Source: Selaginella tamariscina (taxonomy: Eukaryota; Streptophyta; Lycopodiopsida; Selaginellales; Selaginellaceae). From it: a stretch of 64,000 nucleotides of DNA. The stretch covers positions 441,812 to 505,811 of the forward strand of contig PUQB01000128.1 in assembly GCA_003024785.1 (NCBI GenBank), given 5' to 3'. The notes below the pieces were generated by a model. The model did no database searches and was not told the origin of the DNA. It saw nothing but the letters and a program-made list of their open reading frames with translations. Shown here piece after piece: positions 12,219 through 26,222 of the stretch. How positions within the stretch are numbered: the first letter of the stretch is position 1; each line of letters starts with the position of its first letter. The position numbers were made by a program, and so were the translations under genes.

Positions 12219-15200
12219 ACAGACTTATTAAACATGTTTGTATAATGCATAAGTTAAATATTTTATAAATAATATTTAAATATTAGTATATTTTGTCTTA
12301 TTAGTTTTACATTTGTGTTTTTTAGTGCAGTACCATAAATTATAACACCTAAATTGTATTATATTGAGTTAGTAATATATTATATACTTATATTGAAGCT
12401 CTTGAATATATTCATATGTTAAGCTGTCAAATAATATCTATACACATACACATACAAGACTTTAAAAAGTATTAAGAAATGACATTATATGAATTTTAAT
12501 TTTAATTTAAATTAAAAAAACACCTTGTAAAACAGAACAACATTTTATGATGTAACATATTGTTTTAATTAATATAATAGTTCTTAACACTTTTAGTAAT
12601 TTTTTAATAAATATTTCTACATCTTGAATTAAACATTTTTAAACTAAAGAGAGAACGTTTTGATATGCATCTTAATGTGAATTTTAATATATTATTAAAT
12701 GATTTTTATTATCAAGAATGAGCTTAAAACATTGTATTTTTAATAATAAAAACATATATCTTTCATTAGAGCATTAAAAATGTGAATTTTATTTACATTT
12801 TTATGCCAAAGACTTATATACTAAGTGGTCTTATTTCATAAAAAAACATGTATTTGATGCATTCTATAGTATATTATTACAATATATTTTTATGTATATA
12901 ATATAATATATTCTAGATCAATTAATATATAATTTTAGAGTATAACGAAATACATCATTAGTGTATATTCTCGTAGCATAACATCTATATATACACGTAT
13001 ATATACATATTTAAAAATTAATATATGTTTTTTTTCTAGATTCACATTTTTGTTTTTAATTGTGTTATATTATGTTACATCAATAATATATTATTATATT
13101 ATATAATTTTTTTATATGTTGTGATAATATTACATTAAGCTTGAATACTATTCATGTGTGAAGTTTTCAAATAATATTTTATACACACATATACATAAAT
13201 AAATTCTTAAATTTGAAAAGTCTTAAGAGAATTAATTAATTTAAGTATTGTTATACCAAATTTGAATTAAAAGAAAAATTTTTTGAAATAAGAAAAACAC
13301 TTTTTGTGATTTGATATAATTTAAAAATAATATTTAATAAATGAATAAAGAAATTAAGGGTTTTACTTTAGTAACAACTTATTTCATTATCTTTTTTTTT
13401 GGTTTTTTTTTAATAAATTTTTGATACATAAATATACATAATATATATTTCATTTTGTATAACATCATATTTTTATATGAAATTAAAATATAAAAAGATT
13501 AATTTTGTTGTAAACATTTTTTAATCATATCTACATATATGTTCAAATGCCTATATTAGTTTACATTATATTTAATATACATTTGTATGTGTAAATATAT
13601 ATATTATAATTAAGAAAAAGAAATTTATAACATACACACATACATAGATATGATATTTACATGCATTAAATAATATTTTAAGAATGAGTGAAATGCTTTA
13701 ATAATGATATATATTGTAATTTTCTTTCTCTTTATAGGTGTGTGTGGAAGATAATATAATTTGTATATTATAATAAGCATTATATTCATTATTATATTTA
13801 CTCATTCTTTAAAGTGTGTATGTGTTTATTATGATGTGTTATGTGTGTGTTTTTGTAAATGTGTGTTAGAAAGAGATTTATTCTAGAATGTATATTTTGA
13901 CAAACATATATATATATAATATGTAACATATGATGTAAATTGATATAAGCACCAAAGACATGTGCATGACTAAAAATAATTCAAAAAGAATATTACTTAT
14001 AATGAATTAATTATATAAAACATAATGTTATATAAAAAATGAAGTTACATTACATGTGTAAAATATGCATTAAAAATATATGTATACAAAAACTTATAAA
14101 AGACAAAGAAATAAGTTTAGAGTCTCCAAATTTTTATTTTTATTTTAAAAATTATTATTTCAATGCAAATGATGATTATGTAATCATTTTTTTTTTTTTT
14201 TTCCATAAAGGTATTTTTATTATTTAAACATGATGCAACGGAAATACAAAAAAATTATAACAAAAGTAACATTAACATAAATTAATCTTTAAATGATTCT
14301 TATCTTAAAGAGAAATATGAATAATAAGTTTAATAAATAATTTGCATATAATAAATAATAAAATTCTTCATTATATGTTTATGAAACCTCCAAAGATGTT
14401 TAAGTAAATATATTATACATATGAATATGAAAAGTAGTTATAAATAATTAAATGTAAAATACTTAAAAAGAATGTTGAATTAAAATTAATAACAACTCGA
14501 ATATATCACATGTTATTTAGTGTGGATATTCACTTTATATATATTTTAAATATTATCCAATGAGCCCTTATTTATATTTTGCTAATATAATCTTTAAAAT
14601 ACAATAAATCCTAATAAAATAGAAATTACATTATATTTAAACAAATTTAAATGGACTATATCAAGTGATTTTTATATGGCATAAAATATATAAAGTATTC
14701 AAAATTGTTACGATGGTAATAAATTTGTTAACTATACACATATGATTTATATATATTTGTACATAGAAGAGACTAATGAATATATATGTATATATATTAA
14801 ATATATGATTATTAAGAAAATATTTAATTTTATAAAAAATATATTGTGAAAAATATATTTATCAGTTGGTTATTCATTAAAATCATAAATTATTCATGGG
14901 TTTGTATAATTTTAAAAATATTATATATATAAATAATGATTAAGTAATTAGCTAACTATTTTAAGTATTAATATATGTTCTTATGTTATAATAATAATAA
15001 TAATACATAAGATACTTAATTTTTAATCTTAGAAACATGATGTATTTATTGTTTTTATATAAATGCAAATTATATAAGTAGGTTGTTTTACTTTTAAAAC
15101 ACACATATACAAAGTTGTAATATGTGTCTATATATAAAACATAGACCAAATCGTTAGATAATAAGTGTGTGTGTATACATGTTATAATTTATAAACACCA

Positions 15201-16989
15201 TTATTGATTTAATTAAATTATGCATGTCAATATTATGTACATATTATTTATAAGTAAAATTTATAAGTTTCATTTGATTAAACTTAAACTATGACAAGTA
15301 GTAAACCAATTATATTTAAATAAAGATAAGTAATAAACAATAACATATTCAAAATTTATAAAATAATAATCTAAATTTTGCTTTAAAAAAATTATAACAA
15401 TGTATTTAATACTTTATACCTAAGTTCTATGAGATATTCCTTATATATAAAGCGCTAATGTTTATTTAAGCAAAATTAGTGTTAATTATCACAAAAATTA
15501 CTATATCTCTTTAATAAGTTATATATGTGTATGTATGTGTTTATGAGTTTCAATAATTTATTAATAAATACACATCACAAGGTGTGTTTACACATATAAT
15601 AAGAGAATATATTTCTATATATAATATGATACATTTTTTAAAAGTCATGTAAAGTTGTTCATGAGATTTTTTATGATCTTTCATTTTAAACGATTATTTC
15701 TTTTATATACATGTACATTGAATAAGCACATACATGTTTAATTTGTGTTTTTTGATATGTAACTCATGTGTAAGCATGCATGTGATATATACTAACAAAA
15801 TTACTTATTAAGTTTATTATAAGATGTTTATAATGAGTGACAACTTATGTGTATGATAATAAACTCTTTTTATCACATTTTTAAAAGTTATTTATAATGA
15901 TATATTAAAATATTATTATTTTTTCTAGGAACATCTTAAATGTTTTCACGATAAAGTTTTAATTTACTTTCATAATTATTTAATATTTTTTAATAAAACT
16001 ATCTCAAAAAAGGTGAGTTATCAATTTAAGATATTATTTTAATTTTTGTTATTAAATGTTTTTAAACCAATTTTAAAGGCTTACATATTAAATAAAATGA
16101 TGATTTAAGTTTATATTAGAATCACTTGAATAGATTTCAAGGATAAAATAAATTTAAATAATTTAATTAAAAATATATTAAATCCAGTTTCCAATTTAAT
16201 ATTAAGGGGATGACTCAGCCCCAATTATCATATGTAATCGTAATTATAAAGAAAAAATCCATTAAACACGAAAGTATAGTTTATTATTAGTTCTAATATA
16301 ATGATATATCATTATTCTTATTTTTTATTTTTTTTGTGTTATGTTAAGAATTAAATTTTAAATAAAATATGTATATATGTGTTTTTCTATTTGGTGTCTT
16401 TAACAATTTAATATCTCTTCAATAATTAGTTATGCAAACTATATGCACTTTGGTTATTTTGGAACTAAAATACATTTATATCACTAAATTTTAATTAATC
16501 ATCAATTAATATGTTTGTGTATATATGTTATAATTTGTAAGCACTGTTGTTAATTTTAATTAATTTTATTTCATGTCAATATTAGAGAGCTTTATATAAG
16601 GAATATTTTTAAAAAGTATAAGCTTTTTAAAAACAATATGTAATTGAGTTGAAAAGTACATATTGCATTTTATAACTATATACTTTGTAATGTATTTTTA
16701 TGTGTAAATAACATTTTATTTTAAATAAATTAACTCTAGAGTATAATGAAATATGTCACTAGTGTATATTATTATATTATGCATTCATATATATACACAT
16801 GTATATATACATATTTAAATACTAATATATTCTATCTTATCTAGATTCACGTTTGTGTTTTAGTTATGTGTGTGATAAACAATACAATACCACATATTAT
16901 AATACTTAAATTGTATTAGTAATACATTATTTTATTAATATTTTATGATTATGTGAAGCTTTTGAATAATATCTATATGTTAAGCTCTC

Positions 16990-17039
<50 letters not shown>

Positions 17040-17139
17040 TACACACACACACATAAACAAATTATTAAGACTTTGAAAAGTACTAAGAAATGACATTATA
17101 TAATTTTAAATTATGTTATGATAAACTAATTCAAAGTAT
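12219..17139. other. AT-rich noncoding block with dispersed repeats R3 and R6
   Basis: No gene is supported. R6 occurs at about 12,240-12,500, 12,900-13,230 and 16,690-17,100, sharing AGAGTATAA-GAAATA, a TATACAC-GTATATATACATATTTAAA stretch, and a conserved AAGCT-TTGAATA-TAT segment. R3 at about 15,795-16,015 is matched at 19,500-19,705 (shared landmarks TTTTTTCTAGGAACAT and AAACTAT-TCAAAA). A (TA)n tract lies at 16,993-17,035, followed by (AC)n. None of these families is recognised, and none shows coding remnants. Confidence 0.6.
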
Positions 17140-17790
17140 TATTTGCAATGATATATTCATTATACTCTAGAGTTATATATATTAATTGATTTAGAATATA
17201 TTATTATTTACACATAAATATATGACAAAATATATAGTTTTATTGTGCATTAAAACATAAATAAAGATTATAATTTTGCATAATAAATGAAATTTTGATA
17301 TAAAAAATATATATAAAGTTTGTGTTTCTAATGTTTTTTTTTTAAAAAATACATGTTTTTAATATCGGGTTTTACACAAATACCTACTTCTTTATGAAAT
17401 AAAAACATAATATATAAACATATTTTTTTTATGTTTAAGATGTTCTTTAATGGGAAAAATATATCTTTTACATTTATATAAAATATATAATTCTTTTAAT
17501 AAAATTTATGTTTACCTCATAAACATTTATACTATTTATTTTTCTCTTTTTAATGAGTAGCGAACATTCTTTTTTTATAATAAATTTCATATGCTTAAAA
17601 AAAAAAAAAAAAAACAACAAATCCATAATATATATATATATATATTTTCTTAAATATAGGATAAAAAGTTAACATTGCTAAATTATTCCATTTTAGAAAC
17701 AAAGGCAATGTTATTTTCCAAATTAAATTTTAGTTAATGTCATCGTTCAATAAATATTATAAATCATATCCTAATTTTTTAAAAAGTTTT
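17140..17790 (-). repeat. Inverted partial copy of repeat R1
   Basis: This stretch is the reverse complement of about 9,200-9,760. It shares ATTATACTCTAGAGTTATAT, TTAGAATATATTATTATTTA and, further in, the complement of the AAATGGAATAATTTAG landmark. It is separated from the tandem array by more than 6 kb. The inverted copy shows R1 moved as a unit, not only by local tandem duplication. Confidence 0.7.
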
Positions 17791-17882
17791 TGACCCATAC
17801 GAGTAAAATATTTTTTTAATTAATATTAATTTTTTATTTCCATCAAATTGTTTTTTTAACATTCCATTAAAAAATCTACATA

Positions 17883-18425
17883 TTTAAATTCAGATATTTA
17901 TGTATGTGATACATGTATATTATGTACGTTTCCGTGGTGTGTGTGTACACCTTAGCAGTTACTATAAACTACATGTATGCATTATGAATAGAGTTAATAA
18001 GATACACAAACTAGCATACACATTTGATAAGCCTGTCTGCATATGCCATATTTCTTAACTATATATTATTAACTCACAATACTCAATATGATGTCTAGTT
18101 ATTATTTAATGACTAACCTGAGCTTCGATCTTGCATGGAATTGTTTCAATAGCTAGTAAGTCTGCTCCGGAGGAAGCAAGTATCTGTAGATGCCTACGGT
18201 GAAAATCCTTGAGCTTTTGCACAGTCATCTCTGGTCCATATTGCCCACTAAAAACCAGCATTAGAACATATATGTGTTCTGTGTGTGTACATGTATTATA
18301 TTTTTTATCTATGTTTATGTATGAATTAAGTACACAAATTATGATGAACATAACCACACACACACACACCTGTATTCGGAAACCATCTGCAAGGTAAGCT
18401 CTATAAGACAACGTATTACTACCGT
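17883..18425 (-). pseudogene. Duplicated fragment of the homocysteine S-methyltransferase gene
   Basis: This 540-bp piece is a close copy of 29,070-29,640 inside the methyltransferase gene. It holds the whole of exon 4 (copy at 18,118-18,247), both intron flanks, and the 3' end of exon 3 (about 18,371-18,405). Introns are included, so it arose by DNA-level duplication, not by reverse transcription. Exon 4 reads through intact here (ending [11 protein letters not shown]), whereas the main locus has a one-base loss at that point. The exon 3 scrap has an extra base at the residue after LADG. It has no start, catalytic C-terminus or zinc motif and cannot make an enzyme. Differences between the copies are few, so the duplication is recent compared with the surrounding AT repeats. 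Confidence 0.9.
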
Positions 18426-18447
18426 ATTATATATATATATTTTCATA

Positions 18448-18690
18448 CAGATTCGTGAGAGTTTTATAAGGGGGAATATTCATAGAATATGTTGGATATT
18501 GAATTTGGGTATATTCTTTTACGTATTTAAGTTAAACGCATAATTTTTAATAAGTATATTATTTAAAAATTAAAATACAATAATTAAAGTTTTCCAAGGG
18601 TATAAATGTAAATTTAAAGCTGTCATAAGGTATATATATAAATTTTAAAATTTAGGGGTATATATATAAATATGACAATTTTAAGAATAT
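18448..18690 (+). repeat. Dispersed repeats R5 (foldback-related) and R4
   Basis: 18,448-18,545 matches the loop and right-arm start of the 6.7-7.1 kb foldback (shared: GAATATTCATAGAAT and GGATATTGAATTTGG). 18,590-18,690 is an R4 copy, in the same orientation as 21,361-21,490 and opposite to 11,391-11,525. No coding signal. Confidence 0.65.
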
Positions 18691-18850
18691 ATATGAAATA
18701 ATCATACAACATATAATTACAACAATATTCTAAAAATAATATAAACGTATCATATAAATATATTGAGTATATCTCATATTGATGATCTTTAATTCGAATA
18801 TCATAAAAGAAACACATAAATGGAAGGGATTGAGTTACAAATTTATAATT

Positions 18851-18886
<36 letters not shown>

Positions 18887-21501
18887 TATTCATATTTTGT
18901 TATTCAACTAAAATTTAATATATTTTACTTACCATTGTGTAGTTACTACTTATAAATTAAAATCTTTAATAATGATAAATCTTTGTACAAAAGTAAATAT
19001 GTAAATTATAAAATCATTATTTACCATGATTTATATAATCATAACATTTTATTAAAATTTAAATTTAATTCTTATATTTTTTAGTAACACTTGAATATTA
19101 CATTAGATTTTCTTTTTATAAAAATCATAGCAATCCCAAGTTATTTAAATTAATGTTAATCATACATTTATATATCTTTATGTCATATAAGAACCACTTA
19201 ACATAGGTCCTATTTAAATTAATCTTATGATAAATATTACAAAGATATAAATTGTATAATAGCGAAAAAAATCTTTATTTATATGTATGTTTAATGCAAT
19301 TTAATGTATTTCTTATAAAGAGTATTATTGTATTTCACATATTATATGAGAGGAATATAAATAAGAAACATTGAATAATATTTAAAATATGTATTATGAC
19401 AAAGATAATTACTTCTTTTATATTTAATCTACTTAAACATCTTTAAAGATTTCAGAAAACATATGTATAATAATGAAATATTTTTTTGTTTACTAATGAC
19501 TTACCAAACTTATTATAAAAAAGAATTTATATCTTATATAGTGAGTGAGAATTTATATGTATTATAATAATACTCTTTCTATTATTTTTATTACTAAAAT
19601 ATTGTTATATTTTTTCTAGGAACATTTTAAATTTTTTATAATAATTTTAAATTTATTTTCAAGACCATTCAATGTCTTTTCATAAAACTATTTCAAAATA
19701 TAAATTGAACAACCATTTTAAATTTGAACATTTTTGAAATTTTATTTCTTATGATACATTCATCATAAATCTTCTTATACTAAACTCCTTATCAAACATT
19801 AATATTTAATAATTATTTAAATAATAATAAAAAATTATTTAATCATTTACTCTAAATAAGGAATTGAACCATACAATTGTTGTCGATATTTGTAATACAT
19901 AATTAATTGTGCATTATTTGGCACCAAATTTAAATAAAAAATATTACATTAAACTTTTATTACATATGTTATAATAACAAAATATTGTATCGGAACATAA
20001 ATTTTTTATGTGGAATAATGAGTTTTAACATAAATGAAATTTACACTTTTAATGAAATAAAAATTCAACAAGATGAATTTTGGTACAAATACCCTGTTGA
20101 CACATAAATTTACGACTTAATTTTATATTAATAAAAATACATTTAAATATATAAAATATGAACTTAATATTTTTAGTCCAAATTTGCAAATTAAAATTGT
20201 AAAAGAAAAATTATAAATCATAAATTTTGAATTTCAATACATAGTAAATTATTTTAAATATATAATGTGTAATATATATAGATATATATTATAAATACAA
20301 AGATGTAGTACATTATATATAAATTCAAATCTAGCATATAATTTTAATATAAAGTTTATTATCTTTTACTTTGATTAATATTTTTTTTAAGTAATGTTAA
20401 CATAACTAAATGAGAAATTTATGAACAAGACAAAAAAGAAAAACTTGAATCTTATTTGTTACTTTATTTTAAAAGCATATAATACAATCTAAATTATAAA
20501 AAATAATTAAAAGGATAAGAGCACCATGTATTTTATGATTTATAAGGATGAGGTTGTACTAAAAGCGTTTATTTATATTATTATTTGAGAATAATCTTAA
20601 TTTGTATATTAATCAATTGAATTATTAATTAATGTCATAAGAGGTGAAACAATATGTACGATGATGATGTGCTTTTATTAATACATACACATGTTAATAT
20701 AAGTAATTATTTATTAAGTATTTAAATTAAAATTAAATATTCAAAAGAGATTTATGGTGTTTAAGTTAAATAGAATATATATCTATAGAAGAAACTTCAT
20801 CAAATTAATACTTATAACTTTTTTATATAAATTTTTTAATAAGTGAAATATGAAGTAGTTGTGCAAATTATAATTTTTTAATAATTTAAAAAGCTTTTGG
20901 GTATTATATATATTTTTATAAAAAAAACAAATATGGAATTTCTTACACATGTTCTTTTATATGATGTAAAAATGTGTAAATTAATTTTTTATTAAACATT
21001 ATAAGTGAAATATAGTATTTTATTAGTATTATTACAAATGGTTGAAATAAATTTTTTAAAGACTAAGGCTATGGTGAAATTGGTTATTTATTAAAGTAAA
21101 TAATTAAATAATATTTATTATTAATTTAAATAATTATTAAACATTAATGTTTGATAAGGAGTTAAGTATAGAAAATTTATGATGGATGTATTATAAAAAA
21201 ATAAAATTTGAAAAATGTTCAAATTTAAAATGGTTACTCAACTATTATATTATAGGAGAATATACCTTATATTAGAAAACAAGTTTTTTTATGTGAAATA
21301 ATGAGTTTTAACATAAAAAAGACCTTAGAGAGTGAGTCGGTATTGGGTGAGAATTAAAAGTTTTTTAAGGATAAAATTGTAAATTTAAATCTCTCGCAAA
21401 ATATATATGTAAATTTAAAATTTCTAAGGATAAATATGATTAATTTCAAGAATATATATAAATTTCCCTTATTATATACATAAATATTTTAATGATTGTA
21501 T
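18691..21501. other. AT-rich noncoding DNA with R2, R3 and R4 copies
   Basis: No gene is seen. It contains a (TA)n tract near 18,858-18,890, an R3 copy at 19,500-19,705, and an R2 copy at 20,100-20,590. A short repeat with GAGTTTTAACATAAA occurs at about 19,990-20,095 and again at 21,255-21,320; the same repeat lies in the minus-strand gene at 6,172-6,245. R4 occupies 21,361-21,490, ending about 12 bp from the second retrotransposon. Confidence 0.6.
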
Positions 21502-21704
21502 TGAAAGAGCAGATATATTAAATGAAAATCTGATATTTAGTTTACAAAAAACCCTGCTTATATACAGGAGGTTCCTGCCACGTGGCACACATGCGACACG
21601 TGGCGCTGACACATGGGGGCCAGATCACCACCCATGTGTCACTACGCATGTGCGTATATACACATGCGTATATACGGTACGTTACTAATATACAGTATCT
21701 TACA
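21502..21704 (-). repeat. 3' LTR of the second gypsy element
   Basis: 203 bp, beginning TGTAAGATAC and ending CTCTTTCA on the element strand. It contains CACGTGGCA and CATGTGTCGCATGTG words and a TATATAAGCAGG box. The purine tract lies directly upstream (about 21,705-21,720). The flank reads GTAT on both sides of the whole element. Confidence 0.95.
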
Positions 21705-24700
21705 CTATCCTCCCCTCTGCGGCTGTGTAGATGGTGATGGATCTGATGGTCCTGGATCCGTGTGAGCTGGGCCATCTAAGGTATGACCAAATGTACTCAA
21801 CGAGTCTCGAACGACAAACCGTTTCATTCGAACCACGTGAACTATCTCAACCTCATGAGATCCCACCAACTTACTTGATATACCTGAGGACCAACCTTTC
21901 GGAGTACTCGGTAGGGACCAAGCCACTTGTGTAATAAACCAGTTGCAAGCCCAGGTGCAGTCAGCTTGGGAAAACGTACCAGGACTAAGTCACCGTCAGC
22001 AAAATCTGGTGGAATTTGATGTCGTGCATTGTAAGAAGATTGCTGCCGCATTTGAGCTCGACCAAGATGTTCAGCAGACTCTGCACGCAGAAGAGGCAAA
22101 ACAGCATCCAAATGTCGAGCCCACATCTTTGCATCCTCGGCACGTGGCAGATTCGATGATAACCCAATTCACTAGGCAACTTAGGATCATATCCATACAA
22201 TGCCTTGAATGGAGAGATACCAATCGAACTCTGAATGCCTGTTACATAAGCAAATCTCAAACATCGCAAATACCAATCCCAGTCCGTGTGATTGAAGTTC
22301 ACATACTTCGAGATCATACCCTTGAAGGTCCGATTCAATCGCTCCACCAAACCATCAGTTTGTGGATGATACGGAGAGGCAAATGAATGTTTTACCCCTA
22401 ACCTCTCACACAACACTCGGAATACCTCTGCAATGAAAGCGGGGCCATTGTCTGATAACATCCGCTCTGGACAAGAATGCTGCAAAACCACATTATCGAA
22501 CAGAAACAAAGCTGTTGACATGGCAGTTGCATCCGGAAGAGCACCAACCTCCACCCATCGAGTTAAATAATCGGATACAACAATGATGTACTGGTTACCT
22601 TGAGAAGAACGTGGAAAAGGTCCCATTAAATCCACTGCAATTAACTCAAAAGGGCGAGAGACATTGATGGATTCCAACACCCCATGGCCCGAGTCGTAGA
22701 GGAATTCCGAGTTTGACAAGTGGGACAACTTTGAATATACCTGATCACATCACCACGCATGCTGGCCAATAAAATGATCGGCGCAGCTTCTCCAACACTC
22801 GTTGTGACCAAGATGACCTCCAACAATAGGTGAATCATGATATGCTCGAAGAAGGTGTGGAACATATGTAGAGGGTACAGCCAAACGCCATCTGTCCTCT
22901 GGATTTGTCCCAATAAAATACAATAAACCATCCTGAAGTCGAAACTGAGCATGATATTGTCGAAACCGAGGTTCGGAAGACGGATTGCAAACGCATCGCG
23001 TAATTGCCTCGTCCATGGTTCATGTTTTTGAGCATCCTGCCACTGTTCCAAGGATGGTAAGTCGGCATCGAATACCTGAGGGGCTTGTATCAAACCGAAT
23101 GCTGCAGCTACTGCATGAGCAGGCAAAGTGGAATCGGAGAGGGGTGCTCGAGAAAGTGCATCCGCATCCACCATTGTTCGCCCAGGCCTGTGCACCACCT
23201 TAAAGTTATATACCTGGAGACGTAATGCCCATCTGGCTACGCGACCCACTAAATTCTTCCGTTTTAATAAGGAAGTGACAGCAGCATGATCACACTCCAA
23301 AAGTGTTTCACTCCCATGTAAGTAGGCATGAAGTCGTTCAAAACCCCAAACAGCAGCAAGGCATTCTTTTTCAGTAGTGGAATAATTCCGCTCAGCCGGC
23401 GTGAGTACTCGACTAATGTAAGCCACCGGGTGTCGAATTGAAGAATCCACAGCATCAGTTTGCATCAATACACCACCAATACCAACATCTGAGGCATCTA
23501 CTCGTAAAATGAACGGACGAGTAAAATCTGGGTATTGAAGCAATGGTGGAGTTGTCAGGAACTCTTTTAACTGGTCAAATGCCTGCTGACACCTGCGAGT
23601 CCACCTGAAAGATACCTGTGGACGAACTAACTCCCGAAGAGGGGCAGTTCGATCAGTGAGATGATCGATAATCGACCCAAGTACTGCACCGTGCCCAAGA
23701 AACGTTGGACTTCCTGTACTGTACGGGGACGAGGAAACTCCTCGAACAGCTCGCAACTTCATTGGATCCACCTGTAAACCCTCTCGAGATATACGGTAAC
23801 CCAAGTAAGTGGTGTCGGTCGAACCAAACACACACTTTTCAAGTTTCAACTTCAGGCCAACTTCTCGAAATCGATCAAGAACGCGCCGTACATCACGAAT
23901 GTGATCCTCCCAAGAACCAGACCCATGAATGAGCACATCGTCGATAAAATCGGCAGTGATATCAGGCATATCGGAAAGAAGCTCATCCATCATGCGTTGA
24001 AAGGTGGCAGGAGCTGAAGTCAATCCAAAAGGCATAACCAAAAACTCGTAAAGACCAAATGGTGTCCGGAAGGCCGTTTTTGGAATATCCTCCTCAGCCA
24101 TAGGAACCTGCCAATATCCTGATGCCAAATCCAACTTAGTAAACCATCGACTCTGACCCAAACGATCTAATAGATCGGCAGAGTTCGGAAGTGGATAGAC
24201 ATCTTTGATGGTAACATCGTTAAGAGGTCGGTAATCCACACAAAATCGGAGAGATCCATCAGGCTTGGGAACCAAATGAGGTTCACATGCCCATGGACTC
24301 CGTGACGGACGACACACTCGTTTACCAATCATATCAGTAACAGCTGTTCGCATGGCTGATAACTCCTTTGGTGACCTGCGTCGAACCGGGACTTTGAAAG
24401 GCTTTGCATTGCCGGTGGGTATACAGTGTCGAGTCTTCACACGTGCACCTTGGGACAGATCAAATTTGAACAAACTTGCATACTGTTTCTTAAGTTGTTC
24501 GATGCAGTGTGCTCGACACTCAGGTGACGGATCCGGCATTTGAACCTGTTGAGATGAACACCACCCAAGACCGGAATCAAAGGAGCTGTATGCGTGATAC
24601 AAACAGCAACAAACTTCTCTGGACGTAAAGGAACAGACTGCAAAGACACAGACTCCAAGCGTAATACAGGAGGAGAGAGTGAAAAATCACATGTACCTTT

Positions 24701-26222
24701 CGACTGCTTTAACCAATCACATCCCAGAATGATGTCAAAGACCTGGGAAGGGACAACCCTAAGAGACCCAGAGGGAAACTTACAGTTGGCACCCATAACC
24801 AGTGTAGTCGAAGTGGTGTACTGTGATACTGCACGAGACTGCCCATTACCATATAAAATGTGCAAGACCTTATCTGCACGTCTCAAGGGTAATGAGCACC
24901 GATGCGCCAGAGAAGTAGTTATGGAAGACATACTAGATCCTGTATCCACAAGTACTGTGACTGAAATCATTCACTCGTGCAGAAAATGTGAAAACTGGAT
25001 GATTTGGTGGAACTTGCAACCCTTGATATGCATAGCGAAAAAAATGGAGGTGGTTTCCATCGCACGGGATCCCTCCGTCGCCCGTACGATTACTGGTTTT
25101 CCGCAACAGATCCACCGCAAGAGAGCGTCATCATCTGGAAGCTCATCATCAGACATAATGGCCGCCACAGGTACACCATCCGGAACATATGGTCGCCAGC
25201 CTGGATGTGGTGGACGCCAATCAGGATACACATCGCATGCCCGCCAAGTATGTCCAGGTGCCCAACAGGCCCAACAATGAACTTGATTGGGTCGACCTGC
25301 ATTGTTCCGATTCCTCCTGTCACGAATCCGTGGATTTTGACCACCACGGGCAGGACTGGAGCAGGTGCAGGACGATTTCGTGGAGGTGGTCCACGGGGTG
25401 GGCCCCGAGGTCGACCACGAAAGGCTTGTCGTGCGGGCACATATGCAGCAGCATCAACCTCCATTGGATCAGCACGCTGAACAAGAGGAGCAGGTAACCC
25501 AAGGGGAACACGGCCCTCACCAGGCACCAACTCAAAACGTTGAGCTAGTGCAAAAGCTTCCTCCAATGTGGTAGGACGAAGAGCCCGAACGAATCGAACA
25601 AGTTCGGGTCGCATAGTTGGCCATAACATACCGAGCTTAATAGGCTCAGGCATGTTAGGATATGCACGCCGAACTAAATCCCCGAACCTAATACTGAACC
25701 GCATAACAGACTCACCAGGATGTTGTCGTATCGCATGCAGTTGTTGGAAAGCATCATCTGAATCCTCAACTTTGCCAAACGTACGTTTGAGGCATTCCGT
25801 TAACCGATTACTATTGGCTTGAATCTCCGCAGCCAATCCATTATACCACTTGAGCGCAGGGCCTTCCAAACATGTAGGGAATTCTCTGAGAGCACGGGCC
25901 TCATCCCAACCATGGTAACGAACAATGACTTGGAAATGATCAAACCAGTGGTATACATCATCTCCCGGATCACCACAAAAAGATCGGGGTCGAACCCTCG
26001 GATTTGTGGCCTGTGAAGAAGATGAAGGAGTACTAGAAGCAGATCCCCCGGCATGAGGCTCAGACGGGGAAGAGGAGGACGGACCCTCAACGAAGCGCTC
26101 CAACAACTTAGTTTGTGCATCAATAGCAGTAGCAATAATGCTAAAAGCCGTCTCCATGTTCATTGTCATGGAAACAAGAAAAAGAAAATGCGGAAGAAAG
26201 GAATACCCAACTTCTCCACCAA

